Positions 46,721 through 57,238 of a stretch of 64,000 bases of DNA are shown here, in pieces; position 1 is the first letter of the stretch; every line of letters starts with the position of its first letter. The position numbers were made by a program, and so were the translations under genes. The notes beneath the pieces were generated by a model. That model saw nothing but the letters and a program-made list of their open reading frames with translations. It ran no database searches and had not been told where the DNA came from. The DNA is from Letharia columbiana (Eukaryota; Ascomycota; Lecanoromycetes; Lecanorales; Parmeliaceae): the NCBI RefSeq assembly GCF_014066305.1, contig NW_023501093.1:1-64000 (forward strand), read 5' to 3'.

Positions 46721-49516
46721 ATGATGGTCCGCAAGCCATTTCACTCTGCCAGAGGTCAGGCTGCACCAGCGGTTCCTTATCCAGTCACGCCTTCATCACC
46801 CATTGCAAGAAGCTCGAAGCTACCAGCTTCTCCTCGTGATGTGCAATCACAAGAGTTAGCTGAGAGAGCAACAGGGGGTATCAATGCACCTAATCTTGCC
46901 GATGGCCCGCGACGCCCCGTTGAAAGCACGATGAATCATGAGCTACCTCCTCCGCTGAGAGTGGGCGCAGGACTCGCAGGCAATGGTGATACGCCATTAA
47001 ATGGAGGCTTGCCATCTACGTTACAAGTTGGATCCGCGGATGCCACACCGAGGACCTCATCCGAAAGCCAGAGGTCCAACGGCTCAGCTAGACATATACG
47101 TTCAGATCGTGCCAGTACTACCGGCCAACCTATCCAACGGAGACAGCGATCATCTTCCAGTAATCCATTTCGCCGCAACAACGATTACAATGGAAAAGCG
47201 CCAGATCGGCCCAACTACGGCGGAGAGAGCAGTGCTGATGTTTGGGGTGAGGGCCCAAAAACTGACACAAGAGATCCGTTCACTGAGCCGTGGATGGACT
47301 TCAGTCAATCGCCAGAAAAGCAGCCCCAGCCTCAGTTGGATTCTGAATCTCATCTTGCGGATACCAGACAAAACCCCGGATTCGCAACAAACCCAGCGCC
47401 AGTCTCAAATGAGAGCATGAGGCCCTACCAGCAAGCTTTGCAGTTCGAATCTCAAGCTGTAGGAGCTCCAGAGGTGGATGTACGCCCATCAGTGAATCAA
47501 GACAATCAGCTAGGGCAGATGCCAGGTAGTGGAGAAAGACTTGCGGACCCTTCCTACAACGTGTGGGATGACGCAAGACCGACCTCCGATGTTATCAATC
47601 ACACTCCTATTAATGACTCCAACGCCCAGAAAATATTTTCAGAATTGCCATCAAATTTCTCACAACCAGAGAGGCTACCCCCGCAACCTCCAAGGCCTCC
47701 AAAGACTCTCGATAACAGCGGGAATGCAGCATCCACAACAGAAGTGCAAATGCCTCGGGATGAGTCTATGAGACCGAACAGAGCCGGCGAAAGCTATCAG
47801 ATTCGGCTGGTCAATTGGTACGATGCTTCGTCTCCTACTAATCCGCGACGGTCGCCCATTATGGTTCAAAACGCCAACGGCCCTTGTCCACTTCTTGCGC
47901 TGGTCAACGCCTTAGTACTCACGACTCGGTCTGATGTAAGTACGGCCTTGGTAGAGACGTTGAGAGTTCGTGAGCAAGTCAGCCTAGGCCTCTTACTTGA
48001 TGCTGTCATCGACGAGCTCATGTCCGGCCGAAGACGTGGCTCGGGCGGGATTTTGCCTGATGTCAGCGAGCTTTACGCTTTCCTTGTCACACTACATACA
48101 GGTATGAACGTGAACCCACGTTTTGTCCCTTCAGAACAACTCACAGTCAACCTGATGGATGCTCCACTTGACATGCCAACGAGCTTGCACGAGTCTCGAA
48201 AAGCCGGAGGGTTTGAGGACACCCGAGAGATGAGGTTTTACAGCACCTTCTCAATCCCTTTGATTCATGGATGGATCCCTCCGAGAAATCACCCCGCCTT
48301 TGCTGCTTTGAAGCGTACAGCAGAGACATATGAGGATGCACAAAATATTTTGTTTAGAGAAGAGGAGCTGGAAGAGAAACTCCAGCGACAAGGCCTCAGC
48401 CCGGAAGAACAACTGATCCTCGAGGATATTGCCAGCGTCAAATATTTCTTGTCGTCTACCGCAACTCAGCTTACTGGCTACGGCCTCGATACGGTTACCG
48501 AGACCCTCGCGCCAGGCTCTGTCGCGATATTATTTCGCAACGACCACTTCAGTACACTATACCGGCATCCAAAGTCGGGTCAGCTTCTGACCTTGGTGAC
48601 CGACATGGGGTATGCCGGTCATGACGAAGTCGTCTGGGAAAGTCTAGTAGACGTCAGTGGTGAAGGCTGCGAGTTCTTCGCAGGCGATTTCAGACCTGTG
48701 GGTAATGTCGCTGGAGACACCCAACAGCAAGCGACAAGCAACCAAGCAGAAGATGACTCGGGGTGGACGACAGTGGGTAGTCGATCTCGACGTGGCCAAC
48801 AATCAAGCAGATCTGATTCTAGTTTACCGGCTCTTGATACACTAAACATCAATGATAGTCATCCAAAAGTCGTATCTGCAAACACCGAGCAAGAGGATCA
48901 CGACTTGGCCCTCGCCATGCAACTCCAAGAGGAAGAGGAGGAGCGGGAGCGCCAAGAGTCTGCCAAACGGAAACGTGATGATGAACTCTCCCAAGCATAT
49001 CTCAATTCCGCAGACTCGCAAGGTCGCCGTACCTTCCCAGGTTTCGGTCGCGGCGCTAGCGCAAGTGGTGGCGGTCCCAGCCCTCCTCCTCGTGGCCGTG
49101 GAAGTGCAAGACAAGCACCAACGAAATCGGCCAATGATGATGAAGACGCGCCACCGCCTACCTACGAGCAAGCTGCGAATGGTCCAGCATATATTCCTCC
49201 ATCAAACCACCCAGTACATCCAACCGCTTCGCCAAGCCCTGGTGGCATCCCGTCAAGACCAGGACCTATGTCGGCGACGAGGCCAAGGCATTCATCGAGT
49301 GCGTACATCGAACATGCTACTTCGTATGGACATTCGCCTTCGTATGGACCTTCACGAAGAGGCCACATGCCTCGATCCTCAGCCTCTGGAACGGGAAGAG
49401 GAGGTATTGCTGGGGTGGATTGTGCGCCTGGCGTGGTTCGGAGACGGAGTGGTGCACCCGGCTCGGCTGTCTCGCTGGAGGGTGATAAGAAGGACAAGGA
49501 CTGCGTTATAATGTGA
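46721..49516 (+). CDS. MIY1: MINDY-family deubiquitinase with C-terminal CAAX box
   Basis: Single exon, 931 residues. Residues 1-355 are disordered and Pro/Ser-rich. The MINDY (DUF544) catalytic domain starts near 357 (SYQIRLVNWYDAS), with oxyanion Gln383 and nucleophile Cys389 in QNANGPCPLLALVNAL and His609 in FRNDHFSTLY; MRFYSTFSIPLIHGWIPP and YFLSSTATQLTGYGL are further family blocks. MINDY enzymes cleave long K48-linked ubiquitin chains from the distal end. The tail holds a ubiquitin-interacting-motif-like helix (EQEDHDLALAMQLQEEEEER, ~727-746), which fits chain binding. The protein ends KKDKDCVIM, a CAAX box preceded by lysines, predicting prenylation and membrane attachment. All catalytic residues are present. 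Confidence 0.92.
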   Translation: MMVRKPFHSARGQAAPAVPYPVTPSSPIARSSKLPASPRDVQSQELAERATGGINAPNLADGPRRPVESTMNHELPPPLRVGAGLAGNGDTPLNGGLPSTLQVGSADATPRTSSESQRSNGSARHIRSDRASTTGQPIQRRQRSSSSNPFRRNNDYNGKAPDRPNYGGESSADVWGEGPKTDTRDPFTEPWMDFSQSPEKQPQPQLDSESHLADTRQNPGFATNPAPVSNESMRPYQQALQFESQAVGAPEVDVRPSVNQDNQLGQMPGSGERLADPSYNVWDDARPTSDVINHTPINDSNAQKIFSELPSNFSQPERLPPQPPRPPKTLDNSGNAASTTEVQMPRDESMRPNRAGESYQIRLVNWYDASSPTNPRRSPIMVQNANGPCPLLALVNALVLTTRSDVSTALVETLRVREQVSLGLLLDAVIDELMSGRRRGSGGILPDVSELYAFLVTLHTGMNVNPRFVPSEQLTVNLMDAPLDMPTSLHESRKAGGFEDTREMRFYSTFSIPLIHGWIPPRNHPAFAALKRTAETYEDAQNILFREEELEEKLQRQGLSPEEQLILEDIASVKYFLSSTATQLTGYGLDTVTETLAPGSVAILFRNDHFSTLYRHPKSGQLLTLVTDMGYAGHDEVVWESLVDVSGEGCEFFAGDFRPVGNVAGDTQQQATSNQAEDDSGWTTVGSRSRRGQQSSRSDSSLPALDTLNINDSHPKVVSANTEQEDHDLALAMQLQEEEEERERQESAKRKRDDELSQAYLNSADSQGRRTFPGFGRGASASGGGPSPPPRGRGSARQAPTKSANDDEDAPPPTYEQAANGPAYIPPSNHPVHPTASPSPGGIPSRPGPMSATRPRHSSSAYIEHATSYGHSPSYGPSRRGHMPRSSASGTGRGGIAGVDCAPGVVRRRSGAPGSAVSLEGDKKDKDCVIM

Positions 49517-51160
49517 TGGTCTGGGGACTTCTTACGATTTGGGCTAGCCATTGGAGTACCTTAGTTTTGAGCGCGGCGCGGATTTTGCGTTGAATGACCC
49601 AAGCATTCGCGCAAAAGGATCTTTTGTGCTTTGGTCTTGAATTATGTAGATCTACCTTGGAATTGGTGTTGATTCGTTGGGTTGCACGTTTTACATAGTC
49701 AGGGAGAGAGGGAGATTGATTATGTATAGAGGACAGGTCTCAACTGTTGGTCAATGGAAGCTTCCAAATCGGACAAGTCAAAAGCAGAATGCTTCACGGG
49801 CCCAAAGACGTCTACCTTAGTCTCACGAGGACTAAGTCAATGTTCACGCATAATGATAAGCATCGACTAAGTGACCGAACATTACCTTACTACCTATAAA
49901 GCACAGCGAGTCCCACCGTGATCGTGTTCCTCAGGAATGATGACATGCGGTATTGTATCCTTTCTGCTACTGGAGTCACCAGAGTCTTGACACAGCTTTA
50001 TACTTTGTTCTCGATAAAAGTACCCCACGCTCCGATATCGCCTCGTCCAAAGTCGCAGAGAATATGTCATGCTGGCGTTAAATTTAGCTTTGTCACACTT
50101 CCTAGAGTCTTGATCTCAGTCACAGAAACGCAACCAGAGGTGCTCTATCTACGTCTTATGCATGCCATATCGACAGCGTTCCTCCCCGTCTGCCTCTTGA
50201 TCGAAAATTCTTCTGCTTCCCTTCCAGAGACAGGAATTCGTGAAATCAAATCGATCAGGCTCAGGACGAGATGAGAGACGTGTAAGAGATATTGCAAGGT
50301 ATCGTCCAAGATTCTCGGCTGTTGATTGCACCCCCAAGACGTAGGATAGCAAAGAGACAACATTTGCGGACAGGCCATGACGAATGAAAAATGCTGTTGT
50401 GTGAACGATTCTCCACGCTTGGGGATTGGGGGTGCGGGAATTCGTCCGGCGGACCGACGTGATTTTTGCCTTTGAGATGTAAGGTAATGACAATTTCAAT
50501 TGGTGTACTCGATAGAATCTGAACATGCCAGAAGATAAGCTCATGCTAGCTCCGAGGTCTCTCTCTCTAGTGGCCAGGCTCTAGGCTTGTTGAAGCCTAG
50601 ACGGCCCCACCTGCCGCCTCAAAACGGTCCACCAAACGGCGGATCCTCGCGCCTAGAGTAAGTACCTAAAGTAGGTAAGGTACCTTATGCCTTATAGTAT
50701 TGGTTATGATGGTCCCCTCGTACATGTAAATAAGTACCTGAAGGGCTTGGAGGGTTGGAGGCTAAGTTGCTTGGAGAGCTGCCTGCGTGTTAGCGGCCCA
50801 CCTTTTTTAGCGGGCTGATAGGTACTCTACACAGCCTTAGCTACTCGTAAGCTCCTAGAGTATGTTAGAAGAAGTACATGCAGTAGCTGCAGCAGTGTGA
50901 TTCATCTGCCTTCATTTTCATTGCAGCCTCATTCTGGCATGACTACAGTACACATCTCGACATGTATCCACCTTTAGACTAATTCCAACTTTGCTTCCTC
51001 TGTCAAATCAAATTCATACAGAGGCTTCTTGCCTCTTTCCTTCAATCGTCTTCCATCCTGATACCCACACCTACTTTTCCACTTCTTCTCGCTTTGAGAA
51101 GGTGCTATCAGCTATCTCCGTGCTACTGGAAACTACATCCTACATCGCAGGGCTACCACC
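49517..51160. other. 1.6 kb intergenic region
   Basis: 3' flank of MIY1 and 5' flank of the MATH-USP-RING gene. ORFs at 49918-50274 (+) and 50149-50544 (-) overlap and show no domain. Around 50650-50750 there are palindromic GGTACCTTA/TAAGTACCT motifs of a kind common upstream of Dothideomycete genes. The bases before 51161 are pyrimidine-rich, and CCACCATGG is a strong start context. Confidence 0.45.
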
Positions 51161-54100
51161 ATGGATCCAGCATCCATGAGTGGTACCGAGCCCCTACAAC
51201 CATCAGATGAAACTCTTCCGGCCCACCATTCACCCAGTCTTCCCTCCCCCCCACACCATCGAAGACATATTCGCTACGCAACACCAGAGACCTCAGACCC
51301 ACCTCCACCTCACTTTATCCTCGAAGCCGCCCTGACCAGCGTCAGAAACATCAGTGTCCCGCCCAGTCCTCCGCCAGCCATGGCCTCATCCGGCCAACAA
51401 CATCAAAGCAGCAGCCCGGGATTCCAGCTCGACACTGAAGGTCAAGACCACGATAGAATGGAAATGGACGATGAGAGCGACGAGTCAGACTCCGGTCCCG
51501 ACGACCATACCCCAGAGCATGAGCCAGGAGATGCAGAAATGGAGACTGCACCTCCACCTCCAACAGAGGCAGAAGTGATGGATACATCTCCAGACCATCA
51601 GTCAGACCCAAGGCATCCAGAATTCGGACGACCACATACCAGTATTGTCATACAGACCAACCCAGAGACCGGCGAATCAACTGCCCTTCGCGTTGTTACC
51701 ATCCCTGCTCCTACCAGTGGTCTGAGTACTGCACAACTGCGGGAACAAGCCGTTCTTGCTGCAGCATCTGTACATCTACCACCAGGGCTAGACGGCAATA
51801 CCCAGGACGTAAGGGTAGCAGCTGCAGAAAGGGAGTTGGCAGAATTACGCCGAAGCGACCAGAGGGACAGGGCTAGAGCCAGAAGATTGGCACGAGAGGT
51901 GGATGATGTGCCCGAAGGCGTCGGAGAAGACAGCGACGACTCAACAGACGAAGAAGAGCATCCATACTGGACGAATCTCAGGGAAGACGAATCATCCCCA
52001 GATGAGCAAGAGCTCAAAGAGATTGAAAAGGAGGTCGAGTTCAGTGCTCTTGACCACGACCACTGGGAGGAGGTAGCGTATCAGCCGCTTGATGATCCAG
52101 AGTACGTTCCTGCGGAGTCGGGACGTATTACTTGGACTGTGGATGGAGTACGTGGCACTCCCGAGAAGCCGAATAGAGAGAACATCATGAGGTCTCCATC
52201 TGTCTTTATAGATGGATACTATTGGAACATTAAGTACTACCCTCGCGGAAAGGACGGAACCGATCATATGAGTGTCTACATCGAATGCTCACCAACACCG
52301 TACGAGGAGGCGGAACATAAAGCGAGCAATGCTACATCGTCAAAGGCAGTGCCAGATGCAGACCAAACGTCGATCGTTGTAGAGGAGAACCACCATAACG
52401 CAGCTGCACCTGGAGCTCCGCCACCATCTCTTGAGGATGCGCATGTTCCAAATATATCAGAGGAAGACGCCGATTCCACCCCTACCCCACCCAAGGAAAG
52501 AGAGCTCGAAGAGCAAAAGTCATGGGGAGTGGCTGCGCAAGTAAGCTGCATCATCTATAACCCTGACGAACCACGGGTTTATGTCCATGACAAGGGCTGT
52601 CATCGCTATTATCAGGACAATCCAGAGTATGGATGGGTTCGATTCAATGGGGAGGGGCCGGATACACTTCCGTGGGACGAGATACACAAACGTCGACGGC
52701 TGAAACGGCAAGCACTTCTCCGAAACGATACACTCTCATTCACAGTATATATTCGTACCGTTGACGACGATACCAAGACCTTGTGGTGGAGCCCTCCCGA
52801 CGACAAGCCCGGATGGAACAGCCTGGCAATGACTGGTATTAGGGCATTCGAGTGCCAGGAATACCAGTCAAGTGCCATGATTGCTGCTTTGTCAGCATGG
52901 TTGCACCTCATTCCTGTTGTTGATCTCATTCGCACCACCCACATACCAGATCCTGTTCTGGAGCCGGAGACACGGATGAGACCAGTGCTTGAGGAGCTTC
53001 AGGACATTCTCAACGAGGACTCGGATCTTTTCAGTCCTGCTGATAGTGCTCTTCCCCTGTCGGACCTTGTAAGAACTCTGAACTTTTATGGCGCGGAAGT
53101 TGACCGTAAAATGGACGTGGTAATGATTTGGGAGACCTTGCGGCGCATTATCAACTTTGAATTTTCAGATCTTCGTACCGTGGAAGATGCGAATGGGCTT
53201 GCTAATGATCAATTTCGAGAGATACTGCTACTCAAGCAGCCAGATTTGATGGGCAAAGACGACTCCGTTACCAAGTATCAGAGCCTGGGTGGGGAATATC
53301 ACCCCGAGATCCTTGACACCGAACCTCAGAGCGTCACGGAAACCCTGATCAAAGCTTCTCAAGGTCCAGCTAACTCTTTCCGAGTGTGGCAAAGTTTTGC
53401 AGGGCAACTTCAGATCCCTTCTGGGAGTCCTTCGATCTTGCAGGTCGAATTACATCGGCAGGACTTTGACAAGGTAGCTAGAAAATGGAAGAAACTCACA
53501 CATCAGATCAAGATCGAAGAAGATCTGACGTTCAGGGGGGTAGATTATAGTCTCTACGGCATCGTTGTACATGAGGGCGGTTTGGAGTCCACCGAGTACT
53601 ACTCTGTCATACGGCCCGAAGGACCTGGAACAAGATGGCTCAGATATGCAGACGAGAGCAATTCCAAAGGAGTCACCGTACTGACAACAAAGCAAGCTAT
53701 CGATGCTCATGAGGGAAGTGGCACGAATGTAGATGAAACAGCAGCAGTTGCCTATGTTGTCCTCTATGCACGTACCGACATAATCCCTCATATCTTGTGC
53801 ACTCCTTTTCATCATAATGAGACGCAAACCACCCACTTCGACCACGCACAAGAACTTCCAGGCGCAGCAAATGATATGATCACAGACAACAAAGATGCTG
53901 AGCATGATATCCCCGTCTATGTGCATGGTCACAAGCTCTTTGAAGGTTACTCGGGTCGAGGAGTATTCGACCCATGGTTCCGAGATCAAACAAGCGGCGA
54001 TTTGCCAGGACACAAACATTCGTTCCCCGCCTCGACGACACTAAGACAGGTGAAAAAGTATTTGGAGGAAGATGTATTTGGGCTCGTGTCAGATGAAATT

Positions 54101-55450
54101 AGTTTGGAACTGTGGCCACTCGACACAAGAGCTTCGTGTATGCCAAATGCCTATCCGCAACTCCTCTCATTCAAAAATCACAGCGAGGAAGAGTTGGGCG
54201 ACATGATTCACCATAGCGGTGGCTGTCGATTCTGGATGGCTTTGAAGACGACTGATCCTGTTACCGCGGCCAAATTCGGTCTGGCTGGCCCATCGCCAGC
54301 CCCGGAACGCATCGAGCAAGCCCAGTCAGACTCCAGGGCTAATGCCGGATTGTCAGCTACAAGAGCAAATATTGAACCAGCCGGCCAGGCATCTGAGGAA
54401 GCAAGTGGCGGAGATATAGGCCAAGGTGATACTGAGATGGCTGAAGCCTCAACTGGGACTCACGAGACCCCGTTGGCGAATGACTCAGAAATTGTAAAGC
54501 CTCATACGCTTGTGCATCCTAAAGAAATCTACTTCTTCGTGAAGCTTTTCGATGTCGAGACTCAGACTCTTCGTGGAGTAAATAGCCACTTTGCCAGGCG
54601 TGATGCGAAGATCTCGGATGAGGCCAAACGATTACTTAAAGTTGGCCTGAGCGAGGAATGGGATCTCTATCACGAGCGACATTTGAAACTTGGGCGTAAG
54701 GACCTCGTGGGCGACCATGAGACGTTCGAGTATCGATTCGGTGATGTGGGTGGAGACGGCAGTATATTCATCGCCCAGCGCCGTCCCCCTAAAGAGAAGT
54801 ATGCGCTCCTGCCTTACGACTTGAGCTTTCTACTAACGTGACTATCCAGTACCACGGACACGGTCAGTCTCCCGGGCTCGATCACGTCTCTCGAGGCCGC
54901 AGGCAAGTGTGCTAACCCAATCGACTTCTTCCGGTTCCTCCGCGGCCTCGACAACCCCTCATACTTCCGCAACGAAGCCAACAGCTCCTATTTTGGCTGC
55001 GGCTACAGAGCCCACTCCCTCAAAGGCGGCCGGGCCCACGGCAACGGAATTCTGATTTCCCTATCCGGCGATGCTTACGATGGCGACTTTGTCGCCGGCA
55101 GGAAATGCGGCCGAGGGTCCATGGATTATGCAAACGGCGACAGCTATAGGGGTGAATGGGCAGCCGATGAGCCCAATGGTCAGGGTCGGATGGAATACGT
55201 TAAACATGGCAATGTCTACATCGGCGAATTCAAAAAGCGGAAACGTTTTGGCAGGGGAACGATGGAGTTCAAGCATGCAGACGAGGAAGATTATTTCTGC
55301 CATATTTGCTGGGAGAATGAGATCGATGCGGTCTTCTTGCCTTGTGGGCATCTGAGTGCGTGCGAAGACTGTGCGAGGCAGATGCAGAACCACGACTGCC
55401 CGGTTTGTAGGAAGATGGTCAAGCAAGTGGTGAAGGTTTGGAAGGTTTGA
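51161..55450 (+). CDS. MATH / inactive USP7-like / MORN / RING protein
   Basis: Two exons, 51161-54798 and 54850-55450, joined over a 51-bp GTATGC...CTAAC...CAG intron in frame; 1,412 residues. Without splicing the RING part seems a separate ORF. Order: disordered Pro/Asp-rich N-terminus to ~300; MATH domain ~322-545 (ITWTVDGVRG, SPSVFIDGYYWNIKYYPRGK, LSFTVYIRTVDDDTKTLWW); USP fold ~558-835; USP7-like ubiquitin-like regions ~965-1010 (ELWPLDTRAS) and ~1118-1205 (EIYFFVKLFDVETQTLRG); three MORN repeats ~1289-1351 (YDGDFVAGRKCGRG type); C3HC4 RING ~1362-1402 (CHIC, CGH, CEDC, CPVC). The Cys box reads FECQEYQSSAMIAAL where active USPs have ATCYMNSLLQAL, and the His box STEYYSVIRP where they have GHYVVYI, so both catalytic residues appear lost. 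It would act as a ubiquitin-binding scaffold with E3 activity. I recall fungal entries named 'MATH and UCH domain protein'; no function is known to me. Confidence 0.82.
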
Positions 55451-55928
55451 TAAGGAAGCTCACATTCTTGAGATTCGGTATGAGAGAACGAGATAATGAT
55501 TGTGCATGAGATTGATTAATAGCGGGGGTGTTATCCTTAAGAGAGGCTTCTGATGGATAGAATGGGTTCTGTACCATACAGCATGCCCAGTCCTGCGGGA
55601 CAAAGCCATTCATTTCCAGCATAGCATAATCACAGGGGTTATATCCATCATCCAAGCTTATTGACTACGCCCAGGGCCCCCATGATCTTGCATTTCAATG
55701 CCTGCTTGTTTGTCAAAATCGCATTCACAAGGAGCCGACGTGTATCATTAGATCTATTCTGAGCCTGTTTACCCATACACTTTTTCGACCATAGCCAAAC
55801 GTGCATTCATCTCTGCATCTTTTACTCCGCGGTACTAGACCCATCCCCTTAATTCCCCGCACCTCGCCCCTCCAGATCGCAAGCGCCTCGGTCTGCAAGC
55901 AAGCCCTGGTCGATATCTGACGGACTAA

Positions 55929-55983
55929 CCCCCCCCCCCCCCCCCCCCCTTTTTCCCCCCCCCCCCCCCCCCTTTTTTTTTTT
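55929..55983. repeat. Homopolymer block C21-T5-C18-T11
   Basis: Four pure pyrimidine runs in direct succession. Such blocks are hard to sequence, and the exact counts should not be trusted. Confidence 0.85.
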
Positions 55984-56048
55984 ACATCACCTCTCCCCCC
56001 TTCCTCGGTTCTACATCACCTCTCCCCCCTTCCTCGGTTCTACATCAC
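55983..56048. repeat. 29-bp tandem repeat, 2.2 copies
   Basis: The unit TACATCACCTCTCCCCCCTT + CCTCGGTTC begins at 55983 and 56012, with a partial third copy at 56041 that runs up to the DYS1 stop codon region. Confidence 0.9.
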
Positions 56049-56062
56049 CGACACAGCGCCAC

Positions 56063-57238
56063 TCAATCCCCTCCCTTCTGCCCAGCCTTTGCGAACGTAG
56101 CTGCCACGATGAGTGGAAACACAACCGTAGCCTCCGCATACACCTGCTTCCCCTACGCCGTCAGTCCGTTCCCCCCCCGCACCACCAAGGGAGCAAAGGG
56201 TTTTCCACTCACCTTGACGCTGTCACCCCCCACCTTGATCTTCCCCCAACTGACCGCCTCGTCCGGCCGGGCTCCCGCATCGCTCCCGTCAAACTCCTGC
56301 GCCGTGTTCACATAGACGGCGCTCTCGGCGCCGTTCCGCATCAGGCACGCATTGGCGATGTGGTGCTTCACCAAGCCGCCGCCGAGGATGATCATGCCGG
56401 CGCGTCGGGCGTTGATGGCGATGTCGTTCAGCTTGCGGATGTCGCGGGTGATGGAGATGTCGAGGACGGCGGGGGCGGAGCGGAAGGAGTGGAAGTAGAG
56501 CATGTCGCCGAGGGAGCCGTCGGTGAGGGCGGGGCAGAAGATGGGGATCGAGTTCCGCTGCGCCCAGTAGAGGATGGAGGACTCGTCGGCGATCTCGGCG
56601 CCGAGGCGGGCGACGACGGCGCTGGGCGTCCAGACCAGGCGGTCCTCGTCGCGGGGGGCGGTCCGCTTGGAGGCTTCCTGCTCGGCGAGCATGGCGTCGA
56701 GGATGGGGACGACCCAGTCTTCGAAGGCGCAGTAGTTGCTGTTGGGCACCACGAGGTTGCCGATGCGGTTCATGCCCCGGCGGCGGAGGTCGGCGCCGTC
56801 GGCGCCGAAGGAGGAGAGGTAGGTGGGCGCGAGGCACTTGATGAGGTCTTCCTCGACGCCGCCGGCCGTCGTCACGACGGCGGAGACGTGGGCGTGCTGG
56901 ACCAGGTAGCGCAGCGTGGCGCGGAGCCCGGACGAGACGAGGTTGGAGGTGTAGCCGAGGAAGAGGGTCGTCTTCGCGCCCGTGGCCGGGTCGCGGAACC
57001 GGCGCATGTCGTTGATGATGCGGACGGCGTCGGCGACGGCGCTGGCTTGGAACCCCGTGGTCGTCATGTCGGAGACGAGTTCGGCGACGGTGACGTCGCG
57101 GCCGGCGTAGTCGTTGAACTCGATGCCGGAGACTTCGTGGACGTCGGCGGGGACGGGGGCGGAGGGTTTGAGGACGGCGTCTGTGGAGAGGGTTGGGGCT
57201 TGGGTGTTTGGTTGGTCCTTGGTGGTCGTTGGTGCCAT
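56063..57238 (-). CDS. DYS1: Deoxyhypusine synthase
   Basis: Exon 1 56213-57238 and exon 2 56063-56143, intron GTGAGT...CAG; 368 residues, the usual family length. It uses NAD and spermidine to convert one lysine of eIF5A to deoxyhypusine, the first step of hypusine formation, in the cytosol. Visible landmarks: [12 protein letters not shown] and [18 protein letters not shown] (NAD/spermidine pocket), [50 protein letters not shown], and [11 protein letters not shown], whose lysine forms the enzyme-substrate intermediate. Exon 2 supplies [20 protein letters not shown], the standard C-terminus. The coding region is much more GC-rich at third positions than its neighbours, which creates long spurious ORFs on both strands (for example 56360-57250 +). 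Confidence 0.96.

Larger units (their letters stand above)
55451..56062. other. Convergent 3' region with homopolymer runs
   Basis: No gene. Contains long pure C and T tracts and a 29-bp tandem repeat, listed separately, between the convergent RING and DYS1 genes. Confidence 0.6.

Noticed and set aside
54841..55121. RING/MORN protein as an independent short gene
   Set aside because: A clean 51-bp intron with GT, CTAAC and CAG joins it in frame to the long upstream ORF, and no good start exists between them.
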